Part shown: positions 28,718 to 37,972 of the stretch, piece after piece
Position numbering within the stretch: the first letter of the stretch is position 1
Layout of the letters: each line of letters starts with the position of its first letter
NCBI GenBank assembly: GCA_002477755.1
Contig: DLKD01000046.1
Coordinates: forward strand, 1 to 55,133
Length of the DNA: 55,133 nt
Source of the DNA: Gordonia sp. UBA7599
GTDB taxonomy: Bacteria; Actinomycetota; Actinomycetes; Mycobacteriales; Mycobacteriaceae
Reading direction: 5' to 3'
Position numbers and translations under genes: made by a program
The notes under the pieces: model-generated
What the model saw: only the letters and a program-made list of their open reading frames with translations
What the model was told of the DNA's origin: nothing
Databases searched by the model: none

Positions 28718-28770
28718 CCTGCGGAGGGAGCATTTCCCTTTCTATCGCAGCTGTCGACAGGTTTCGGTGG
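28715..28770. repeat. Dispersed repeat family B, copy 1 (right half)
   Basis: Core AGGGAGcatTTCCCT, followed by TGTCGACAGGTTTCGGTGG. It lies between the stops of two convergent genes and may aid termination. Other copies are at 29777, 30951, 37281 and 53758. Confidence 0.65.
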
Positions 28771-28774
28771 CCAT

Positions 28775-29692
28775 TCAGGTCGGCGTGGGATCGGCTCCTC
28801 GGCGGCGATGCCGATCTTTGCTGGTGAAAGCGCGGATCTCGGCTAGGACGCTCGGCCATTCGTTGAGGATGCGTTTGAGACGGTAGCGGCGTGGGATGTA
28901 CCCGAGTTGAAGTGCGACCCCATCACGGCGTGCGTCTTCGGCGAGTTGTTCCTCGCTGCTGTGGTGGGTCTCCGAATCGCATTCGAATATGAAGCGGTCC
29001 CCAACGAGTAGATCGACGTGTCCGAGCCCAGGTATGTGGGCTTGCGGCGTGACCCGGTACCCGGCAGCGCGGAGCCGGACACGGGCGATCGATTCGGTGC
29101 CGGATTGAGCTTCGGCGTCGCACTTGGCCAGCATCTTTTCAGTTCGCGGCGGAACGAAGCCCCATGACTCGCGGAGTTCTCGCTCGTTGAGGAGCTTTTG
29201 GTTGTAGACACTGTCTACCGCGGCGATCCACTCATCCTCAGGCAAGCATCTGCTTGCGCACGCGAGCGCGACGGGAATCGAATCGATCGCATGATGTGCC
29301 GGCGGTGTGGGTCCCCAGCCTCGGCATTTGCGAACTCGCGAATTCTCCTGATGGCGACCGAGCCGATAGTGGACCACCCGTCCCCTTCGGTGGCGTGGGG
29401 CTATCCACACCCCGTGGGCTGCGAGTGCGGATACGCAACTCAGAACGCCGCCGTACCGAATGGCGATACGCGCCGCCTCCTCGGCGACGGCGAGTCGATG
29501 GGCGGGATCACCGAGGTTGGACCCAGGGGCGGGATGGCCCGGTTTGGGTGGTCGCCGGTGGGACGGGAGTGGCGACGCGTACCACCCCTGTCGGAGGCGT
29601 TCGAGCTGTCCTCTGCGGACGGCTTTCCGGATTTGCCATTCGGTGAGGCCGCGCGCGAGCAGTTCGGCGGTGCGCCAGATGCTTACATCCAT
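28775..29692 (-). CDS. AbiEi-like N-terminal domain plus DUF559 endonuclease-like protein
   Basis: The 305-residue protein's N-terminal about 60 residues (WRTAELLARGLTEWQIRKAVRRGQL...GWYA) resemble the winged-helix start of AbiEi-type antitoxin proteins. The C-terminal about 90 residues are a DUF559/Vsr-like nuclease fold: GTESIARVRLRAAGY, then HVDLLVGDRFIFECDSETHH with the Asp and Glu-x-Asp of a PD-(D/E)xK-like site. Such proteins are abundant in Gordonia and mycobacteria; their role is unproven. Convergent with the GT gene. Confidence 0.65.
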   Translation of the reverse strand: MDVSIWRTAELLARGLTEWQIRKAVRRGQLERLRQGWYASPLPSHRRPPKPGHPAPGSNLGDPAHRLAVAEEAARIAIRYGGVLSCVSALAAHGVWIAPRHRRGRVVHYRLGRHQENSRVRKCRGWGPTPPAHHAIDSIPVALACASRCLPEDEWIAAVDSVYNQKLLNERELRESWGFVPPRTEKMLAKCDAEAQSGTESIARVRLRAAGYRVTPQAHIPGLGHVDLLVGDRFIFECDSETHHSSEEQLAEDARRDGVALQLGYIPRRYRLKRILNEWPSVLAEIRAFTSKDRHRRRGADPTPT

Positions 29693-29776
29693 GCTCCCTT
29701 GGACGCAGTCGGGGGTCGGACGGTTCCGTCGGGTGTCGTTGGGTGTGACCTGGAATCTGCAGATGGCTGGGACGAA

Positions 29777-29822
29777 AAGGGAGATCCTCCCTCGGACCGT
29801 CCCCAGTTGTCAGGTTTCAGGG
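29777..29822. repeat. Dispersed repeat family B, copy 2
   Basis: Core AGGGAGatcCTCCCT, followed by TTGTCAGGTTTCAGG. It lies immediately upstream of the DUF1304 gene, where the hairpin would fall in its leader. Confidence 0.65.
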
Positions 29823-29836
29823 CGCATACTGGCCGC

Positions 29837-30226
29837 ATGCTGACCGCTGGATTGGTCGTGGCGCTCGGGGCCGCCGCGCTGCATGTGTACATCTTCTATT
29901 TGGAGTCGATCGCGTGGACGGCGCCAGCGGCGCGGTCGGTGTTCGGTACCAGCAAGGAAGAAGCCGAAGCGACCCGCGAGATGGCCTACAACCAGGGCTT
30001 CTACAACTTGTTCCTGGCCGTGATGGTCGTCGTGGGCGCGGTGATCGTCTGGACAACCGATCACCGAGCGGTCGGCGTGACGCTGGCGCTCGCCGGGGTC
30101 GGGGCGATGCTCGGGGCGGCGCTCGTGTTGGGCCTGTCGGGGCCGTCGCGCCGGAAACCGGCAGTCAACCAGGGTGCATTGCCGTTGGTCGCTATAGTGC
30201 TGCTCGTCCTCGGCTTGCTCGTGTGA
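29837..30226 (+). CDS. DUF1304 small membrane protein
   Basis: A 129-residue protein with four predicted helices starting MLTAGLVVALGAAALHVYIFYLE. The motif LHVYIFYLESIAWTAPAARSVFG with AYNQGFYNLFLA is the DUF1304 signature. The family is of unknown function. The open frame extends far upstream, but only the ATG at 29837 gives a protein of family length; no strong ribosome site is seen before it. Confidence 0.8.
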   Translation: MLTAGLVVALGAAALHVYIFYLESIAWTAPAARSVFGTSKEEAEATREMAYNQGFYNLFLAVMVVVGAVIVWTTDHRAVGVTLALAGVGAMLGAALVLGLSGPSRRKPAVNQGALPLVAIVLLVLGLLV

Positions 30227-30365
30227 TCTCGCCGGAGCCGCCGGAGCCGGAGCCGGAGCCGCTGGTTGTCAGCCCTATCGGTCTGACGTCGCTCGTAGGG
30301 TCATTTGCGCCCTCTAGGCGTGACCTCGCTCGAGTGCGGACGCCGCGACGTCGTAGCGTTGAGTC

Positions 30366-30947
30366 GTGATCGATCAGTGGTTGGGGGCACCGACTCTCGA
30401 ATACGGAAATGTGCGGCTGCGGCCGCTGGAGATGGCCGATGCCGAGGCGTTGGGCGGTTTGGTCGACGATCCCGCGCTGTTCAAGTGGGCGCCGGGCGTC
30501 CCGACAGATATCGCGTCAGCGCGGGACTTCATCAGTACCGCACTGGATGCTCGCGCGGCCGGGACGCGGACCGCGTTCGCGGTTCTCGACGGCGACCGAA
30601 TCGTCGGATCGACCAGCTACTACGAAATCGACCGGGCCAACATGGCCACCGCGATCGGGTACACCTTCTACACCGACTCGGTGCAGGGGACTGTGGTCAA
30701 TCCGACCTGCAAGTACCTATTGCTCCAACATGCCTTTGAGAAGTGTGGCGCTGTCCGCGTCGTGTGGCACACGCACGAGGACAACGCACAGTCGCGCGCA
30801 GCGATCGCCAAACTGGGCGCGCAGTTCGAGGGCTTGCTGCGCAAACACCGGAGGTTCGGTGACGGGTGGCGCACCACCGCGCAGTACGCAGTCACCGATG
30901 ACGCCTGGCCCGAAGTGAAGGCGGGGTTGTTGGCGAGGATCGACTAG
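30366..30947 (+). CDS. GNAT-family N-acetyltransferase (RimJ/RimL-like)
   Basis: The 193-residue protein starts at a GTG (MIDQWLGAPTLEYGNVRLRPLE). Fold elements in order are RLRPLEMADAEAL, FAVLDGDRIVGSTSYYEID and the late motif NAQSRAAIAKLGAQFEGLLRKH. The acetyl-CoA loop is less typical (VVNPTCKYLLLQHAFE), as in RimJ/RimL proteins. It probably acetylates a protein N-terminus or small amine; the substrate is unknown. It ends just before a repeat B hairpin that can act as terminator. Confidence 0.8.
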   Translation: MIDQWLGAPTLEYGNVRLRPLEMADAEALGGLVDDPALFKWAPGVPTDIASARDFISTALDARAAGTRTAFAVLDGDRIVGSTSYYEIDRANMATAIGYTFYTDSVQGTVVNPTCKYLLLQHAFEKCGAVRVVWHTHEDNAQSRAAIAKLGAQFEGLLRKHRRFGDGWRTTAQYAVTDDAWPEVKAGLLARID

Positions 30948-30950
30948 CCA

Positions 30951-31021
30951 CTGAAACCTGTCGAGGGTCGGACCGCAAAGGGAGGATCTCCCTTTGCGGC
31001 GCGCTAGTTGTCAGGATTCGG
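30951..31021. repeat. Dispersed repeat family B, copy 3 (complete, terminator-like)
   Basis: It begins CTGAAACCTGTCGA and ends TTGTCAGGATTCGG, roughly inverted to each other. A perfect 12-bp stem is in the centre: CCGCAAAGGGAG (30973-30984), loop gat, CTCCCTTTGCGG (30988-30999). It separates two convergent genes and can terminate either. Confidence 0.8.
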
Positions 31022-31026
31022 GGTGA

Positions 31027-32613
31027 TCAGGTCACGGTCGCTGGTGAGTGGCCAGATGCGTTGGGGGAATCGTCCAGCGCTGGGGCAGCGGCGTCATCCA
31101 CCGGGTCGTAGTGCTCCCACACGATGTGCAGGCACACGCCCGCCAGCGCGATCAGACGCACGACCACGGCCAGCGAGTAGACCTGTGGCGGCAACCAGTG
31201 GTGCTCGGGGGCCAAATACACACCCGCGCGCGGCACCCACGCCAGCGCCTCCACGACCATCCAGGCCATCAGCACCCGACTCGAACGCACACTGAGCACG
31301 GCCAGCGGGATCAACCACAGCGCGGACTGCGGGGGCCAGACTTTCGCGACCATCAGCACTGCGGAGATCAGCAGGAAGGCGATGGCGTACACGTTCATCC
31401 GCCGGGGTGCGCGAGACACGGTGACTACTACCGCTACGACGATCGCTGTCGACAACACCAGGCTGACCACGTTCACCACGGTGACGTTCACATTCAGCTT
31501 CGTCAGCGAGGCGATGGCGCCGTAGATGCTGTCGGGCTCGGGCCCCCGCGCCGACCAGGTACGCCAATACTGAACCCACCCGTCGGGAGCGCCGATCATC
31601 ACGGGCACGTTCACGACCAGCCAGGTCACCATCGCCGCGACCATCAGGCGCGGGATCGTGTCGCGCGGGGTGGGGTCTCGATACAAATCCCTCGCAAACT
31701 CGGGATTCACTCGACCACCGTCGGGGTCCAGTCGACCTCGCCGCGCACCGACCACGGCGTCGATGAGGATGGCGAAAATGACGAGCAACGGCCAGGACGC
31801 CGTCGTCACGGACAGCCCCAACAGCACGCCCGCAAGCCACGACCGTCGACGGTCCCACGCGAGCAGGCCGGTCATCACCAGCGCGACGGTAAGGAGGTCG
31901 AACGTGGTGAACGCGTGGACGAAAACCACTGGAGACAGTGCGGCCACCCACACGAACCAGCGTCGATCCCCGGCGAGCTTGACCAACGCCCAGATGGTCA
32001 CCAGCCAGCACAGGGCCAGCACCACCGCCATGACGTTGAAGAACACGACCGGACTGATCGCCGACGGAATGCCCCACCGCTCGTGCAGCTCCTGCCAACC
32101 CGCCGTCGCGCGGGCCGCGGCGTAGGCGACCATGCTCGACCCGACCGGGTCGTCCATCCGGCGAACGACCGTCTTACCGTCGACCGTCTCGCTCCACGAC
32201 GTCCAGAACGGCACGCCGTCACCGAGATGCTTGCGCGTGTACGTCGGCGGGATGCGGGTGAAGCACAGCGAGTACCACTCGCGCTGGTTGGCCCAGTTGA
32301 GGTGCTTGCCATCGTCGGCCGAGGGGTGCGACGAGGAGACCCGCGTCGACGAGACCGCCGCTGATGACCCCGCCTTGTCCGGGGTCTCCTGCAGGCACGC
32401 CGTCTTGCCCGACCACCCGACCGCCAGCGCCAACAACGCCAAGACGAAGAGCACGCGTAACGCGGAGAACCGTGCGCGACCGACTGCGGCGTGCGCGCCG
32501 AGCGGACCGCCGATCCGCCCTGCTGCCGGTGCTACGAGCGGATCGTGCAGCGACGGAGCCCAACGTCGCACAGACCGATCATGGTCGGGCGCCAGCGGCG
32601 CGGGGGACTCCAC
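31027..32613 (-). CDS. GT87-like membrane glycosyltransferase downstream of ponA
   Basis: A 528-residue protein with about ten membrane helices. The first starts near residue 50 (LRVLFVLALLALAVGWSGKTACL). The extracytoplasmic loop has YSLCFTRIPPTYTRKHLGDGVPFWTSW. Its place 3 bp after the penicillin-binding protein gene matches Rv0051 next to ponA1 in M. tuberculosis. It is likely a polyprenol-phosphate-sugar-dependent glycosyltransferase of the envelope. Repeat A (31674-31719) lies inside the gene and encodes about 15 residues (around GGRVNPEFARDLYRDPTPR) that may be an insertion relative to homologues. Confidence 0.78.
   Translation of the reverse strand: MESPAPLAPDHDRSVRRWAPSLHDPLVAPAAGRIGGPLGAHAAVGRARFSALRVLFVLALLALAVGWSGKTACLQETPDKAGSSAAVSSTRVSSSHPSADDGKHLNWANQREWYSLCFTRIPPTYTRKHLGDGVPFWTSWSETVDGKTVVRRMDDPVGSSMVAYAAARATAGWQELHERWGIPSAISPVVFFNVMAVVLALCWLVTIWALVKLAGDRRWFVWVAALSPVVFVHAFTTFDLLTVALVMTGLLAWDRRRSWLAGVLLGLSVTTASWPLLVIFAILIDAVVGARRGRLDPDGGRVNPEFARDLYRDPTPRDTIPRLMVAAMVTWLVVNVPVMIGAPDGWVQYWRTWSARGPEPDSIYGAIASLTKLNVNVTVVNVVSLVLSTAIVVAVVVTVSRAPRRMNVYAIAFLLISAVLMVAKVWPPQSALWLIPLAVLSVRSSRVLMAWMVVEALAWVPRAGVYLAPEHHWLPPQVYSLAVVVRLIALAGVCLHIVWEHYDPVDDAAAPALDDSPNASGHSPATVT
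31674..31719. repeat. Dispersed repeat family A, copy 2 (inside a coding region)
   Basis: It begins GGTCTCGATAC and ends CACTCGACCACC, in frame within the GT87-like gene. The middle differs from copy 1. Confidence 0.6.
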
Positions 32614-32616
32614 GCG

Positions 32617-34848
32617 TCAGAAGCCCCAGCGCGGACCCGGCCGACCGCGCTGCTGCGGACGGTTCGGTTGCGGGCGCCCACGCTGTTGTGGACGGCCGCC
32701 GGGCGCGGGGATGGTGATACCCGGTGCGACGGTGATATTGCCGTCCTCACCTTCGCCCGGCAGACGCGGGCGGTCGCGATCACGGGAGCGCGACTTGGTC
32801 GCGGGCGGCGGCGGTGGCGCCTCGTAGGGCACGCCGGCCTGACCTCCGACGGCTTCGGGGGTCGGGAACTGCTTGATCGGCTGGCCCTCGAGCGCGCCGT
32901 CCATCGACGCCTTCCAGATCTGCGCGGGCACACCTGAGCCGTACACCGGGCCGCCCCACGAGTTCTTCAGCGCGGTGCCCTTGTCGGTGCCGACCCAGAC
33001 TGCCGTCGACAGCTGCGGGGTGTACCCGACCATCCAGGCGTCCTTGTTCTGGCCGGTGTCGCCGAGCTGGGCGGTACCGGTCTTCGCGGCCGACGGGCGG
33101 TACCCGTAGGTGGGGTCGTAGAGGCTGTTGCCGTTGGAGTACCCGGCGATCGGCTCGAGCGCCGCAGTCACGTTGTCGGCCACCTTCGCGGCGAAGACGC
33201 GCTTGCCGGGATCGGGCTTGCGGTTGAAGAGGACGGTGCCGTCGTTGGTCTCGACCTTCGTCACGAAGTGCGGCTGGCGGTAGATGCCCGACGCGGCGAG
33301 CGTCGCGTACGCCGACGCCATGTCGAGGACGCGGGACACGTACTGGCCCAGGACGACGCCGCCCTCGACGCCGCCGTTGGATTCCTGCAGCGTGTGCGCG
33401 ATGTCGCCGAAGCTCTCGGCGATACCGGCCTTGTGTGCGGCGTCGGCGACGGCCTGAGCCTGGCCGCGCAGGTCCATCATGAGCCGGTAGTAGACGGTGT
33501 TGAGCGACATCTTCATCGCCGTCGCCAGGTTGCACGACCCGCACGACTCACCGTCGGAGTTCTTCACGACGAGCCCACCGGAGCCCTCGTATTCAGAGGA
33601 GCTGTAGATCTTCGACAGTGGGATGTCCTGTTCGAGCGCGGCGACCAGCGCGAACACCTTGAACGACGAACCGGTCTGCAGGCCGGCGCTCGCGTAGTCC
33701 CAACCCTGGCCGTCAGTGCCGCCGTAGTAGCCCGAGATGCCGCCGGTCGACGGGTCGATCGACACGATGCCGGTGCGCGTGGTCTTGGGATAGTCGGCGA
33801 GCTTGCTCTTGGCCGCGTCGACGAGCGCCTTCTGGTTCTGCTTCTTGATCGTGGTGGTGATCTTGAGGCCGTCGGTGCGGACCTGCTGCTCGGTGATGTT
33901 GAGGGTGCCGAGCTCGGCGAGGACCTGGCGCTTGACCAGCCCCATCGGACCGTCGTCCTGCTGGGCGCCGCCCTCGGTGTACTTGACCACCTTGGGGTAC
34001 TTCATCGTGTCGCGTTCGGCCTGCGTGATCGCGCCGATCGAGACCATGCCGTCCAGGACGTAGTCCCAGCGCTGGCGTGCCAGCTCGGGGTTGGTCTGGG
34101 GGTCGTAGTTTGCTGGCGAGCGGATCGACGCCGCGAGGACCGCCGACTCCTCGGTGGTCAGCTTGCGGACGTCTTTGCGGAAGTAGGCCTGTGAGGCGGC
34201 GGCCACGCCGTACGCGCCACGACCGAAGTAGATCGTGTTCAGGTAGGCGGCCATGATGTCGTCTTTGGTCCACTCGTTGCTCATCTTGGTGGCCATGGCC
34301 AACTCGACGAACTTCCGCTTGTACGAGTGCTCATCGCCGACGAGGGCGTTCTTCACATACTGCTGGGTGATCGTCGACCCGCCGCCGGCGTCCTCGCGGC
34401 CGGTGAGCTTGCCGACGACGGCGCGGGACAGGCCGCGGATGGAGAAGCCGGAGTTGCTGCGGAACTCGCGGTCCTCGGCAGCGATGACGGCTTCTTGAAG
34501 TGAGATCGGGATGTCGGTGATCTTGACGTCGGTGCGGTTGCCCTCCGGCGGGATGACCTTGGTCATGACGCTGCCGTCGGCGTAGAGGATGTTGGCGACC
34601 TGGTTGTGTTTGATCTCACCCGATGCGGGCACGTGTGCGAACACGTAGGTGATCAGGAACGCCAGGATTCCGATGACGGCGATCACCGGGATGAAGGCGC
34701 CGACAAAGCCGACTCCCCAGGCGATCCGCTTCTGTTTGGCGGCGGTCGCCTTCTCTTTGGCGGTTGCCAGCGACTTGCTCGCAGCCGATCCGGAAGTAGT
34801 GCCCGAACTGGGGGTTGTGCGCTTGGGGGGCTCGTTAGCGCTGCTCAT
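32617..34848 (-). CDS. ponA: Bifunctional penicillin-binding protein (class A PBP)
   Basis: This 743-residue protein has a Ser/Thr/Lys-rich cytoplasmic tail and one membrane helix (about 45-70). A GT51 glycosyltransferase domain follows with EDREF (catalytic Glu125), GGSTITQQYVKN and TIYFGRGAYGV. A transpeptidase domain follows with nucleophile Ser394 (SSFK), SLN (MSLNTVYY) and KTGTAQ. A Pro/Arg-rich C-terminal tail follows. It polymerises and cross-links peptidoglycan. The order with DUF5318, PadR and ino1 equals that around M. tuberculosis ponA1. It overlaps no gene but lies 3 bp before the GT87-like gene, so the two are probably co-transcribed. Confidence 0.94.
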   Translation of the reverse strand: MSSANEPPKRTTPSSGTTSGSAASKSLATAKEKATAAKQKRIAWGVGFVGAFIPVIAVIGILAFLITYVFAHVPASGEIKHNQVANILYADGSVMTKVIPPEGNRTDVKITDIPISLQEAVIAAEDREFRSNSGFSIRGLSRAVVGKLTGREDAGGGSTITQQYVKNALVGDEHSYKRKFVELAMATKMSNEWTKDDIMAAYLNTIYFGRGAYGVAAASQAYFRKDVRKLTTEESAVLAASIRSPANYDPQTNPELARQRWDYVLDGMVSIGAITQAERDTMKYPKVVKYTEGGAQQDDGPMGLVKRQVLAELGTLNITEQQVRTDGLKITTTIKKQNQKALVDAAKSKLADYPKTTRTGIVSIDPSTGGISGYYGGTDGQGWDYASAGLQTGSSFKVFALVAALEQDIPLSKIYSSSEYEGSGGLVVKNSDGESCGSCNLATAMKMSLNTVYYRLMMDLRGQAQAVADAAHKAGIAESFGDIAHTLQESNGGVEGGVVLGQYVSRVLDMASAYATLAASGIYRQPHFVTKVETNDGTVLFNRKPDPGKRVFAAKVADNVTAALEPIAGYSNGNSLYDPTYGYRPSAAKTGTAQLGDTGQNKDAWMVGYTPQLSTAVWVGTDKGTALKNSWGGPVYGSGVPAQIWKASMDGALEGQPIKQFPTPEAVGGQAGVPYEAPPPPPATKSRSRDRDRPRLPGEGEDGNITVAPGITIPAPGGRPQQRGRPQPNRPQQRGRPGPRWGF

Positions 34849-34915
34849 ACATTGCCTTTCCGCGTGCCGCGCCGCGCGCTGTCGGGTTCACGACAGTATG
34901 CGGTCGGCGCGAGGA

Positions 34916-35347
34916 TCACTTCGCCATTTTACGCGTTCGCGACGGCGACGATTTCAGGCCGGAAACGTAGGAGCGCACCAAATGGTTCCAGTGGCAGGTC
35001 CGGCAGACCTCGACGACGTGCACGGAAAACTCCGCGTGTTTATGGGCGAGGAGTTCGATCTCGGCGGCCGAGCGCGCCGATCCCGAGGCCTGCCCCAGGC
35101 GATCGCCGAACACCCACGACACCATCGTGAGCGTTTCCTTGCGGCAGATCGGGCACGTGATGTCCGACGGTGCGCCGTGGAATGCCGCGGCCCTGAGCAG
35201 GTACGGATTGGCGTCGCAGACCTCGCCGATGCCGACGCGGCCGGAGTTGACCTCGGCGAGGCGGGCTCGTCGTCGGAGGGCGTAGTCGACGACCTGCCGG
35301 GGCGCAGCCTCGTCCCACGCGGGGGTGTCGTGACTGGGGGCCGCCAT
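34916..35347 (-). CDS. DUF5318 family protein
   Basis: The 143-residue protein contains Cys pairs CPICRKE and CRTCHW that may hold a metal. The N-terminal part reads AAPRQVVDYALRRRARLAEVNSGRVGIGEVCDANPYLLRAA, matching my memory of the Rv0049-type actinobacterial family found beside ponA1. The function is unknown. Upstream of ponA on the same strand and divergent from the PadR gene. Confidence 0.8.
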   Translation of the reverse strand: MAAPSHDTPAWDEAAPRQVVDYALRRRARLAEVNSGRVGIGEVCDANPYLLRAAAFHGAPSDITCPICRKETLTMVSWVFGDRLGQASGSARSAAEIELLAHKHAEFSVHVVEVCRTCHWNHLVRSYVSGLKSSPSRTRKMAK

Positions 35348-35423
35348 GGGTCAGAGAGTACTCGCGTGGTCTGTGCGCGCTGCGCAGGTCAGTGATCTCG
35401 GCCACCCGGCTGGCGGTTCTATA

Positions 35424-35436
35424 TATCGGTGCGATA
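35424..35436. promoter_or_regulatory. Palindrome in the padR promoter, possible PadR operator
   Basis: TATCG-gtg-CGATA, within a longer AT-rich near-palindrome (ATATATCGGTGCGATACAT), 87 bp upstream of the PadR start and 77 bp upstream of the divergent DUF5318 gene. PadR regulators typically bind such AT-rich palindromes. Inferred from position. Confidence 0.5.
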
Positions 35437-35522
35437 CATTTAGACACAGCATCGATCTGATGGCTCACTGTGATAGGCCCGATCACACGCTCGACGTGTG
35501 TTCTAGAGACAAGGAGGCGGTT

Positions 35523-36125
35523 TTGCTCGAACTGGCAATTCTCGGCCTCCTGCTCGAATCGCCGATGCACGGCTACGAGCTGCGCAAGCGGCTCACCGGA
35601 CTGCTGGGTGCGTTCCGTGCGTTCTCGTACGGCTCGCTCTACCCCACGCTGCGCCGGATGCAGGCCGATGGATTGATCGTCGAAGACACGAGTCCCGATG
35701 GCATCAAGGTGCGTCGTGGTCGTCGGGTCTATGTGCTGACCGAGGCCGGTCGGGCTCGCTTCAACGAGCTCGTCGCCGACACCGGTCCGCAGAACTACAC
35801 CGACGACGGCTTCGGTGTGCACCTCGCGTTCTTCAGTCGCACCCCGGCTGTGGCGCGGATGCGCATTCTCGAGGGTCGCCGGCGGCAGGTCGAGGAACGA
35901 CGGGAAGGGCTGCGCGAAATGCTCGGCCGGACCGGTCGCGCCGATGACCGCTACAGCCGACAGCTCCACGAGCTGAGCCTGGAATCCAGCGAACGCGAAG
36001 TCCGCTGGCTCAACGAACTCATCGCGGCAGAAGCCTCTGACGCGGATGAAACCCCAACGAAGACGACGACGGGGGCGCGCAAGGCGTCGACGTCGAGAAG
36101 AAAAGGAGAGCCCGACCATGGGTGA
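35523..36125 (+). CDS. PadR-family transcriptional regulator
   Basis: The 200-residue protein starts at TTG 35523, 5 bp after AAGGAGG, giving the family start [24 protein letters not shown]. The winged helix is complete ([19 protein letters not shown], then [17 protein letters not shown]). A C-terminal helical dimerisation region follows, and a basic tail. It overlaps ino1 by 8 bp, so both are one transcript. The orthologous pair in mycobacteria has the same arrangement, suggesting the regulator controls inositol synthesis. Confidence 0.88.
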   Translation: MLELAILGLLLESPMHGYELRKRLTGLLGAFRAFSYGSLYPTLRRMQADGLIVEDTSPDGIKVRRGRRVYVLTEAGRARFNELVADTGPQNYTDDGFGVHLAFFSRTPAVARMRILEGRRRQVEERREGLREMLGRTGRADDRYSRQLHELSLESSEREVRWLNELIAAEASDADETPTKTTTGARKASTSRRKGEPDHG

Positions 36126-37212
36126 GCCCAATAAGGTTCGTGTGGCCATTGTGGGCGTGGGAAACTGCGCTTCATCCTTGGTCCAGGGAGTCGAGTACTA
36201 CCGCGACGCGGATGAGAACGGGACCGTTCCCGGCCTCATGCACGTCAAGTTCGGTCAGTACCACGTGCGCGACGTCGAGTTCGTCGCCGCTTTCGACGTC
36301 GACGCCAAGAAGGTCGGCTTCGACCTCTCCGAGGCGATCAACTCGTCGGAGAACAACACCATCAAGATCTGCGACGTGCCGCCGCTGAACGTGCCCGTGC
36401 AGCGCGGTCACACCCTCGACGGTCTCGGCAAGTACTACAAGGAGACCATCACCGAGGCCGACGGCACCGGTGTGGACGTCGTCGCGGCGCTCAAGGATGC
36501 CGACGTCGACGTGCTCGTCTCCTACCTGCCGGTGGGCTCGGAAGAGGCTGACAAGTTCTACGCGCAGTGCGCCATCGACGCGGGCGTCGCCTTCGTCAAC
36601 GCCCTGCCGGTCTTCATCGCGTCGGATCCCGTGTGGGCGAAGAAGTTCGCCGACGCCGGTGTGCCGATTGTCGGTGACGACATCAAGAGCCAGGTCGGCG
36701 CGACCATCACCCACCGCGTGATGGCCAAGCTGTTCGAGGATCGCGGCGTCGCCCTCGACCGCACCTACCAGCTCAACGTCGGCGGCAACATGGACTTCAA
36801 GAACATGCTCGAGCGTGAGCGCCTTGAGTCCAAGAAGGTCTCCAAGACCCAGGCCGTCACCAGCAACCTGAACGGCTCGCTGGCCGGCAAGGTCTACGAC
36901 AAGAACGTCCACATCGGCCCGTCGGACTACGTCGCGTGGCTCGACGACCGCAAGTGGGCTTACGTCCGCCTCGAGGGTCGTGCCTTCGGTGACGTGCCGC
37001 TGAACCTGGAGTACAAGCTCGAGGTGTGGGACTCGCCGAACTCGGCCGGCATCATCATCGACGCCGTGCGCGCCGCGAAGATCGCCAAGGACCGTGGCCT
37101 GGGCGGCCCGATCCTGCCGGCCTCGGCCTACCTGATGAAGAGCCCGCCGGAGCAGATCGCCGACGACGTCGCGCGCGCTCAGCTCGAGGCGTTCATCATC
37201 GGCGCCGAGTAA
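36118..37212 (+). CDS. ino1: Inositol-3-phosphate synthase
   Basis: The 364-residue protein starts at the ATG after AAAGGAG ([24 protein letters not shown]), a Rossmann NAD-binding motif. Further family blocks are [28 protein letters not shown] and [15 protein letters not shown] (active-site region), and [15 protein letters not shown]. It converts glucose-6-phosphate to inositol-3-phosphate, the entry to phosphatidylinositol, PIMs and mycothiol in actinobacteria. A terminator follows 15 bp after the stop. Confidence 0.96.
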   Translation: MGEPNKVRVAIVGVGNCASSLVQGVEYYRDADENGTVPGLMHVKFGQYHVRDVEFVAAFDVDAKKVGFDLSEAINSSENNTIKICDVPPLNVPVQRGHTLDGLGKYYKETITEADGTGVDVVAALKDADVDVLVSYLPVGSEEADKFYAQCAIDAGVAFVNALPVFIASDPVWAKKFADAGVPIVGDDIKSQVGATITHRVMAKLFEDRGVALDRTYQLNVGGNMDFKNMLERERLESKKVSKTQAVTSNLNGSLAGKVYDKNVHIGPSDYVAWLDDRKWAYVRLEGRAFGDVPLNLEYKLEVWDSPNSAGIIIDAVRAAKIAKDRGLGGPILPASAYLMKSPPEQIADDVARAQLEAFIIGAE

Positions 37213-37227
37213 GAACGGTTACTCCAG

Positions 37228-37255
37228 GAGCCCCTGCCCGTCCGGGTGGGGGCTC
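37228..37255 (+). terminator. Terminator hairpin after ino1
   Basis: GAGCCCC (37228-37234) pairs with GGGGCTC (37249-37255); the inner GCCCG...CGGGT extends the stem. It is followed by TTGGCGTT. Confidence 0.7.
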
Positions 37256-37280
37256 TTGGCGTTGGGGTCACGGACATCGG

Positions 37281-37342
37281 CCGAATATGGAGGGCCTGAG
37301 GGAGCACCTCCCTCTGAGCTTGGCTATTTGGCAGGGTTCAGG
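37281..37342. repeat. Dispersed repeat family B, copy 4
   Basis: Core GAGGGAG-cac-CTCCCTC, followed by TTTGGCAGGGTTCAGGG. It lies between ino1 and the secreted-protein gene, where nothing else is evident except the ribosome site of the next gene. Confidence 0.65.
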
Positions 37343-37454
37343 GCGGACCCACATGCACAGCGACCTCACAGTGATTTCGCGGGTATGTGCCGGTATTTGT
37401 GGCGCATCCTGTAGGTGGAATCCGCTCTCGTGGACTTATAAGGAGTGTTCGACG

Positions 37455-37868
37455 GTGAAGATGACTACCGCCGTGGTCGGCGCGGCGGCCTGCCTTGCCG
37501 CCGCGACCCTTGCCGCACCTGTCGCCCCGCAAGCCGGTGCGACCGTCCGCTCGAGTGTCGACATTGCCGCACCGTCGTCGTTCTCGAACTACACCGTCGG
37601 GTGCCACTACGAGGTCCGCGTGAAGGTCGACGACGCGACGACTCCGGTCCGGCTGGTGGAGAGCACCCCCGGCTCGCAGTACCGACCGACGGTCGCCACG
37701 GCCATCCCCTCCGCCGACACCGCGATCCTGGTGTGGACGCCGACCCAGCCGGGTCGTCGCACGCTGATGGCGGTGCAGCCGACGCGCGGGCGGATGGTCT
37801 ACAGCAAGCCCATCACGGTTTCCGTCTCCAACGGCCTCGTGGCGTTCGGGCTCTGCTTCTCGTTCTGA
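37455..37868 (+). CDS. Small secreted protein with Ig-like fold
   Basis: The GTG at 37455 (or ATG at 37461) follows AAGGAG. The 137-residue protein has a signal peptide (VKMTTAVVGAAACLAAATLAAPVAPQAGA) and a mature domain of about 105 residues rich in Val/Thr strands with two Cys (GCHYEV and LCFSF). The pattern suggests a small beta-sandwich. I do not recognise the family. Confidence 0.65.
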   Translation: MKMTTAVVGAAACLAAATLAAPVAPQAGATVRSSVDIAAPSSFSNYTVGCHYEVRVKVDDATTPVRLVESTPGSQYRPTVATAIPSADTAILVWTPTQPGRRTLMAVQPTRGRMVYSKPITVSVSNGLVAFGLCFSF

Positions 37869-37972
37869 GGCTCTTTGATCTGGGCTTCCGAATCTAAGGG
37901 GCTGCGGATGTCGGTGGGCGCCGATATATTTCGGGCACCATCCCACGTCCCCACCACTATCGGAGCAGACAC

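Noticed and set aside
31048-32364. Plus-strand frame of 438 codons
   Set aside because: Antisense to the GT87-like gene; composition is His/Arg/Gln-rich and unlike a real protein.
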